Source of the DNA: Betaproteobacteria bacterium
GTDB lineage: Bacteria > Pseudomonadota > Gammaproteobacteria > Burkholderiales > Burkholderiaceae_C
Assembly: GCA_025354965.1 (NCBI GenBank)
Contig: JANXLW010000413.1
Span: forward strand, 1-8,496
Direction of reading: 5' to 3'
DNA: 8,496 nt
The position numbers and the translations under genes are program-made. The notes beneath the pieces are model-generated. The model saw nothing but the letters and a program-made list of their open reading frames with translations, ran no database searches and was not told the DNA's origin. Shown piece by piece: positions 5,370 to 8,496 of the stretch. The first letter of the stretch is position 1; every line of letters begins with the position of its first letter.

Positions 5370-5603
5370 ATGGCAAGCATTCGATCAGGAGCGTTACGGC
5401 TGGTTGTTTACCCCAACGACCATCCACCCCCGCATACCCATGTGCTTGGGCCTGGGTGGGAAATTCGCATTGAACTGTCAATGCCTCCGGCGCTGATGTC
5501 GATTGCTGGCAAGCCTAAAGCGGCTGAAATCGCAGCGGCGTTGGTTGCAACTTCTGACTGCTTGCCCCAGCTCAGAACCTTATGGAGTGAATTGCATGAC
5601 TAA
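5370..5603 (+). CDS. DUF4160 protein, putative toxin-side partner
   Basis: A 77-residue protein with the DUF4160 hallmark NDHPPPHTHV (16-25), preceded by LRLVVYPN and followed by a WEIRIEL strand and an IAAALVATSDCLPQLRTLWSE helix. Length is normal for the family. DUF4160 proteins nearly always precede a DUF2442 protein, and the pair is predicted, not proven, to be a TA-like system. The biochemical role is unknown; the His-rich motif suggests metal or nucleic-acid contact but that is speculation. The start is ATG 5370, and the stop overlaps the next gene by 8 bases. Confidence 0.85.
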   Translation: MASIRSGALRLVVYPNDHPPPHTHVLGPGWEIRIELSMPPALMSIAGKPKAAEIAAALVATSDCLPQLRTLWSELHD

Positions 5604-6042
5604 CTCAGCCCCTCCTGAATGGGTCAAAGCCGAGTTGACCCAGGTCGAAAACGCCGTGGCGCGTGGCCAACTTGAGCAATCATCGCGCTTGCTTGCTGTA
5701 TCGGCACGTTACGACACGCGCAAAAAGTTGATCGTCATTGAACTGGAAAACGGTTCGTCGTTTGCCTTTCCGCCCCAACTTGCACAGGGCCTGGCGGATG
5801 CGCGATCGGCAGATTTGGCGCAGATCGAGCTATCGTCCCTGGGTACCGGACTGCATTGGCCGCGGCTGGACGCCGACTTGACGGTTGAGGGCCTGCTTGC
5901 CGGCCTGTTTGGCAGCCGCAGCTGGATGCGTGCACACGCCGCCAAAGCCGGTAGCGTCAAATCGCCAGCCAAAGCACTGGCCGCCAGAGCCAACGGCGCC
6001 AAGGGCGGCCGACCCCGTAAAACAACGCCAACGATGGCCTAA
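5596..6042 (+). CDS. DUF2442 protein, putative antitoxin-side partner
   Basis: A 148-residue protein. The DUF2442 domain covers about residues 32-106: LLAVSARYDTRKKLIVIELE, GSSFAFPP, IELSSLGTGLHWPRLDADLT and VEGLLAGLFG. The GLHWPxLDxDLxVxGLLAG block is diagnostic. Unlike the minimal family, it has an N-terminal helical extension of about 30 residues and a basic C-terminal tail with KSPAKALAARANGAKGGRPR. The tail ends in GGRPRK, which resembles an AT-hook, so DNA binding and autoregulation are plausible. ATG 5596 overlaps the DUF4160 stop, so translation is coupled. It ends 14 bases before the gmd fragment. Confidence 0.85.
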   Translation: MTNSAPPEWVKAELTQVENAVARGQLEQSSRLLAVSARYDTRKKLIVIELENGSSFAFPPQLAQGLADARSADLAQIELSSLGTGLHWPRLDADLTVEGLLAGLFGSRSWMRAHAAKAGSVKSPAKALAARANGAKGGRPRKTTPTMA

Positions 6043-6056
6043 CAAGCAACATCAAC

Positions 6057-6278
6057 ATGACCCAACCCAAAACCGCACTCATCACTGGCATCACCGGCCA
6101 GGACGGCAGCTACCTGGCTGAATTTTTACTGGAAAAAGGCTACACCGTGCACGGCATCAAACGCCGGGCCTCCAACAACCTAATGCCTTATGTGTCCCAG
6201 GTGGCCGCACAAGCCAACGATGTGCCAACCATCAAGTCCACGCTGCAGCGACTGGTGCAGGGCTATCAGCCAAGTTGA
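6057..6278 (+). pseudogene. gmd: gmd 5' end fused to the GalE-like repeat (chimeric ORF)
   Basis: The first 40 residues are the N-terminus of GDP-mannose 4,6-dehydratase: ALITGITGQDGSYLAEFLLE, with the Rossmann GxxGxxG at 11-17, then VHGIKRRAS. At about 6174 the frame leaves Gmd, which should continue with FNTxRIDHLY, and enters NLMPYVSQVAAQANDVPTIK to a TGA at 6276-6278. The result is a 73-residue open chimera with a natural ATG and no frameshift. More than 85% of Gmd is missing, including the SDR active site, so it cannot be an enzyme. Gmd makes the substrate of Fcl, so this is another piece of the same broken GDP-fucose pathway. Confidence 0.88.
6174..6278 (+). repeat. Dispersed EPS-derived repeat, copy 3 (long form)
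   Basis: It matches copy 1 from AACAACCTAATGCC onward, but lacks 15 bases present in copy 1 (the codons for V-V-G-R-L after SQV). It shares its 3' end, CCAAGTTGA, with copy 2. The palindrome CGCTGCAGCG lies at 6241-6250. Here the repeat is joined to gmd, while copy 1 is joined to fcl. Confidence 0.87.
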
Positions 6279-6368
6279 AAGTTGCTATTTTTCAGCCTGA
6301 AGCTCACTGGAGTACCTTCGTGCTGCGCACTGCGGTGCGAGCTTGCTTGGGGCGGCCCGGCGCGGCGC

Positions 6369-6821
6369 TCATGTCCATTGCGCCTTGCTCGCTGACACGA
6401 GGGTAGCCCAGTCGTCGGGGGGATTACCGCGTTGGAGCATTTTCTGGAACACGGCATAAGGATCGCTTTTGCTGCCGGACGATCTCAAAGTATTTTCGTC
6501 ATTGACCCAAGCAAAGATGATGAGCTTGGTTTTGGAGTCAAAGCGAAAAAACAAACGAAACCTTCGCCCAATCTTGGCCCGGCGCCAGTGCCTGAACGTG
6601 GGGCCCATGGTGTTACCTTGCCGATACTCCTCGCGATTGGGATCACTCGGCACAGTCTCGAGCATCACCTGAGACAAGGCGTTGAAAAGTTTGAAGTTGG
6701 CGTTCGACTCAAACCCTTGCGGGTCATGAGCCTGCGCCCGTTGCGAGGCAGCTTGCAGCTTCTGGAGTTGCTCTATCAAGCAATCGTGGAAGAGCAAATT
6801 CCAACCGTGGCGCTGAATCAC
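6369..6821 (-). CDS. yhaV: YhaV-family mRNA interferase toxin
   Basis: A 150-residue RelE-superfamily ribonuclease; YhaV of E. coli is 154 residues. Family motifs in order are HGWNLLFHD (5-13), EEYRQGNTMG (64-73), HWRRAKIGRRFRLFFRF (78-94), AWVNDENT (104-111), RSSGSKSDPYAVF (113-125) and PPDDW (134-138). Basic residues in the central strands are the likely catalytic and RNA-binding ones. The start is GTG at 6821, overlapping the prlF stop by GTGA; no ATG fits the family N-terminus. It is the second gene of prlF-yhaV, antitoxin first as in E. coli. It looks complete. Nothing resembling a strong terminator follows, only a small CGCAC-TGCG-GTGCG hairpin at 6326-6339. Confidence 0.93.
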   Translation of the reverse strand: MIQRHGWNLLFHDCLIEQLQKLQAASQRAQAHDPQGFESNANFKLFNALSQVMLETVPSDPNREEYRQGNTMGPTFRHWRRAKIGRRFRLFFRFDSKTKLIIFAWVNDENTLRSSGSKSDPYAVFQKMLQRGNPPDDWATLVSASKAQWT

Positions 6822-7138
6822 AGCGCTACGTCGCCACGGATATCTTCACTCAAATCGACAGGCCGCTTGATGGCCGACAGCATGGATTGGGCCAGATCAG
6901 GGGGCAGCGTAGCGATATGCCGGCCAGACGCCATGTCTTTTTCAAGCAGTGCCAGAAAGCCCGCAATGGCGGGATCTTCGTGGGGCTGGTTTTCAACACG
7001 GGTGACCACGACTTGTGAGCCCTGCAAGTCGAACGCCACTTTGCCGCCAAAATCTACACCAAGCGCTTGTCGGATGGGCTTGGGCAGGGTGATTTGCCCT
7101 TTCGATGTAATGGTGGCGACTTCGTGAATTGCTTGCAT
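6818..7138 (-). CDS. prlF: PrlF/SohA antitoxin, SpoVT/AbrB type
   Basis: A 106-residue protein. The N-terminal swapped-hairpin AbrB domain reads EVATITSKGQITLPKPIRQA, then LGVDFGGKVAFDLQGSQVVV. The C-terminal part (DPAIAGFLALLEKDMASGRH...) is the PrlF-specific toxin-binding segment. Length and order match PrlF-YhaV. ATG 7138 has a GGAAGGG ribosome binding site about 9 bases upstream; the open frame up to 7303 runs through the promoter and the repeats and is not coding. The protein should repress its own promoter, where an inverted repeat lies between the -35 and -10 boxes. Confidence 0.92.
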   Translation of the reverse strand: MQAIHEVATITSKGQITLPKPIRQALGVDFGGKVAFDLQGSQVVVTRVENQPHEDPAIAGFLALLEKDMASGRHIATLPPDLAQSMLSAIKRPVDLSEDIRGDVAL

Positions 7139-7165
7139 GGCAAATTTCCCTTCCGATGAAGCATG

Positions 7166-7194
7166 AGTGTAAGGAATAAACCTTACCACGTCAA
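7166..7194 (-). promoter_or_regulatory. prlF-yhaV promoter and operator
   Basis: On the minus strand there is TTGACG (complement of 7189-7194), a 17-base spacer and TACACT (complement of 7166-7171). The inverted repeat GTAAGG-TTTATT-CCTTAC (complement of 7169-7186) fills the spacer and overlaps the -10 box, as expected for an autorepressed TA promoter. Copy 4 of the dispersed repeat starts 3 bases beyond the -35 box. Confidence 0.7.
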
Positions 7195-7197
7195 ATT

Positions 7198-7235
7198 CGG
7201 TGTGCCAACCATCAGGTCCACGCTGCAGCGACTGG
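7198..7235 (+). repeat. Dispersed EPS-derived repeat, copy 4 (short)
   Basis: The segment GTGCCAACCATCAGGTCCAC, then CGCTGCAGCGACTGG, matches the core of copies 1-3 with about two changes, then ends after the palindrome (7221-7230). It is followed by a small duplication, ACTGGATCG at 7231-7239 and again at 7242-7250. It forms the right border of the prlF-yhaV block. Confidence 0.8.
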
Positions 7236-7273
7236 ATCGAGACTGGATCGGACGTGGGCGGAGTTTGGTTGGT

Positions 7274-7303
7274 GGCACTTAAACTTGCCGGTCGCTTCGT
7301 CAC
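7274..7303 (+). repeat. 30-bp repeat B, copy 2
   Basis: It begins GGCACTTAAACTTGCC and differs from 2536-2565 at two positions. It lies 38 bases downstream of copy 4, the opposite order from the first site, so the two repeats were not simply copied together. The + strand reads ALKLAGRFVT; the source is unknown. Confidence 0.75.
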
Positions 7304-7361
7304 ACCCCAGGCGCAAAGCTGCCGCCTGACAAATCCCCGTCACAACAATGTGCTACAGTGC

Positions 7362-7404
7362 GTTCAAGCATTGAACATACCACGCCGTCATCAAAAATTT
7401 GATG
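7362..7404 (+). promoter_or_regulatory. Two palindromes upstream of the EPS regulator
   Basis: GTTCAA-GCA-TTGAAC (7362-7376) and CATCAAA-AA-TTTGATG (7389-7404) are both perfect inverted repeats, with centres about 27 bp apart, and the second ends 35 bases before the GTG start. They are candidates for autoregulation by the MarR-type protein or another regulator. I could not identify a convincing -35/-10 pair here. Confidence 0.4.
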
Positions 7405-7439
7405 CGCGGCATTGCGGTAGCCTGCCTGCCAACAAGACC

Positions 7440-7799
7440 GTGCCCAGCTCTCACCTCCACGAAGAAAGCCACCTGAAAGTGCTGCGCCTGCTCGAGGCCA
7501 ACCCCAGCATGAGCCAGCGCGAACTGGCCGAGGCGGTGGGCATCAGCCTGGGCAAGCTCAACTTCTGCATCAACGCCCTGCTGGCCAAAGGCCACATCAA
7601 GATGCAGAACTTTCGCAACAGCCAGAACCGCCTGTCCTACTACTACCTGCTCACCCCGGCCGGCATTGCGCACAAGGTGGCAATCACCAGCCAGTTTCTC
7701 AAGCGCCGGGTGCAAGAGTACGAGGCGCTGAAGGCGGAGATTGAAGCGCTGAAATCCGAAGTCGAACACCCCACCGGCAAAAAGGTACAAAAAACATGA
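7440..7799 (+). CDS. MarR-family EPS-associated transcriptional regulator
   Basis: A 119-residue winged-helix regulator. The HTH covers about residues 24-45 (MSQRELAEAVGISLGKLNFC), the wing follows in GHIKMQNFRNSQNRLSYYYL, and a C-terminal coiled coil runs from about 85 to 109 (RRVQEYEALKAEIEALKSEV). This layout is that of the small MarR-type regulator found at the head of EPS/capsule loci in beta-proteobacteria. I chose GTG 7440 because it gives the usual short N-terminus (SSHLHEESHLKVLRLLE) and no ATG is available nearby; confidence in the exact start is moderate. It overlaps the manC stump by ATGA, so it is the first gene of an EPS operon with manC and fcl. Confidence 0.85.
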   Translation: MPSSHLHEESHLKVLRLLEANPSMSQRELAEAVGISLGKLNFCINALLAKGHIKMQNFRNSQNRLSYYYLLTPAGIAHKVAITSQFLKRRVQEYEALKAEIEALKSEVEHPTGKKVQKT

Positions 7800-7933
7800 T
7801 CGATGTGACACCCGTCATTCTTTGCGGTGGCTCGGCCATCCTGCTGGAAATCATCGAGGTGCAGTCGGGCAGCTATCTGGGCGAAGACGACATCGTCCGC
7901 TTTGAAGATAACTACGGAAGGAGTGGGCAATGA
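7796..7933 (+). pseudogene. manC: manC stump: N- and C-terminal ends joined in frame
   Basis: A 45-codon ORF overlaps its neighbours on both sides. Residues 1-13 (MIDVTPVILCGGS) are the start of mannose-1-phosphate guanylyltransferase, the nucleotidyltransferase P-loop that would continue GTRLWPLSR. Residues 15-43 (ILLEIIEVQSGSYLGEDDIV, then RFEDNYGRS) are its cupin C-terminus. The roughly 430 residues between are gone, in frame. The enzyme would make GDP-mannose, the substrate of Gmd. As it stands it has no catalytic core. The remaining DNA contains the Shine-Dalgarno sequence (AAGGAG, 7918-7923) of the following fcl and keeps translation coupled, which could explain why it persists. Confidence 0.85.
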
Positions 7934-8496
7934 CCTCCCCCAAAATCTACGTCGCTGGCCACCGAGGCATGGTCGGCTCTGCCATTGTGCGAACCCTTCA
8001 AGCACAAGGTCAGACGAACATCGTCACCCGCACTCACGCTGAACTGGACCTCATCAATCAAGCCGCCGTCCAAGCCTTCTTTGCATCCGAAAAGCCTGAC
8101 CAGGTCTACCTGGCCGCAGCCAAGGTCGGTGGCATCCATGCCAATAACACCTACCCGGCCGAGTTCATCTACCAAAACCTGATGATGGAGGCCAACCTCA
8201 TTGACGCCGCCTTCCGCAATGGCGTGCAAAAACTGCTTTTCCTGGGCTCCAGTTGCATCTACCCAAAATTGGCTCCGCAACCGATGCGCGAAGATGCCCT
8301 GCTAACCGGCACGCTGGAGGCCACCAACGAGCCTTATGCCATCGCCAAGATCGCCGGCATCAAGCTGTGTGAAAGCTACAACCGCCAGTACGGCGAAAGC
8401 CACGGTGTGGACTACCGCAGCGTCATGCCCACCAACCTGTACGGCCCCGGCGACAACTACCACCCGGAAAACAGCCACGTCATCCCGGCGCTGATC
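7930..8496 (+). CDS. fcl: GDP-L-fucose synthase, N-terminal 189 residues (runs off window)
   Basis: GDP-4-keto-6-deoxymannose 3,5-epimerase/4-reductase, a short-chain dehydrogenase-family enzyme making GDP-L-fucose for surface polysaccharide. The NADP-binding loop is AGHRGMVGSA (9-18). The catalytic triad residues are visible: Ser107 in LGSSCIYP, and Tyr136 and Lys140 in NEPYAIAKIAG, at the same numbers as in E. coli Fcl. NLYGPGDNYHPENSHVIPAL follows near the window end. ATG 7930 has AAGGAG 6 bases upstream and overlaps the manC stump by ATGA. The coding sequence is intact as far as can be seen. It carries the two CCACCAAC motifs (8321-8328 and 8429-8436) whose recombination explains the deletion in remnant 1. 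Confidence 0.95.
   Translation, partial: MTSPKIYVAGHRGMVGSAIVRTLQAQGQTNIVTRTHAELDLINQAAVQAFFASEKPDQVYLAAAKVGGIHANNTYPAEFIYQNLMMEANLIDAAFRNGVQKLLFLGSSCIYPKLAPQPMREDALLTGTLEATNEPYAIAKIAGIKLCESYNRQYGESHGVDYRSVMPTNLYGPGDNYHPENSHVIPALI

Noticed and set aside
6326..6339. CGCAC-TGCG-GTGCG hairpin as terminator of yhaV
   Set aside because: Five-base-pair stem without a following T run on the minus strand; too weak.
6432..7127. 231-codon + strand open frame
   Set aside because: It lies opposite yhaV and prlF, both clear family members. The translation shows no domain and runs through both genes.
1100..7230. The repeats as integron attC sites or a CRISPR array
   Set aside because: Spacing is irregular and in kilobases, there is no attC-like folded structure beyond a 10-bp palindrome, and no integrase or cas gene is visible.
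7353..8280. Minus-strand open frames (152, 120 and 122 codons)
   Set aside because: They are shadows of the EPS regulator, the manC stump and fcl, which have strong homology and ribosome binding sites on the + strand.

Overview
The window looks like a betaproteobacterial chromosome, probably Burkholderiales and Comamonadaceae-like. This is inferred from the LysC C-terminus, the EPS-type MarR regulator and general protein character, without any database search. It opens with the 3' end of lysC (aspartate kinase) and a complete tRNA-Ser(GCU). It closes with the first genes of an exopolysaccharide (EPS) nucleotide-sugar locus: a MarR-type EPS-associated regulator, a 45-codon stump of manC, and the first 189 codons of an intact-looking fcl (GDP-L-fucose synthase).

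Between the tRNA and the EPS locus (about 0.52-7.4 kb) lies an accessory island packed with toxin-antitoxin (TA) or TA-like modules. In order these are: a decayed Fic-domain fragment; a DUF4143-type AAA+ ATPase (minus strand) preceded by three 22-bp iterons; a HigB/HigA-type pair (Gp49-like toxin plus XRE antitoxin); a MntA/HepT pair (nucleotidyltransferase plus HEPN RNase) only 9 bp downstream of higA; a TumE/HVO_A0114-type pair (minus); a DUF4160/DUF2442 pair; and a PrlF/YhaV pair (minus). Most pairs overlap by 4-14 bp and several have inverted-repeat operators that can be read directly upstream.

The modules sit among broken pieces of nucleotide-sugar genes: a middle part of fcl (730-1017), the fcl C-terminus (5161-5352), the gmd N-terminus (6057-6176) and GalE-like fragments. 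A dispersed direct repeat occurs four times, always on the + strand and always at a junction between blocks (1018-1130, 2572-2643, 6174-6278, 7198-7235). A second 30-bp repeat occurs twice (2536-2565, 7274-7303). The layout suggests that TA modules built up inside an EPS locus by recombination between repeated EPS gene pieces, but that history is inference.

Stretches without genes: 2406-2686 holds the iterons, both repeat types and the higBA operator. 4214-4377 holds a short dispersed ATTGCGAGG-type repeat and a weak hairpin. 7139-7439 holds the prlF promoter/operator, two repeat copies and two palindromes in front of the EPS regulator.
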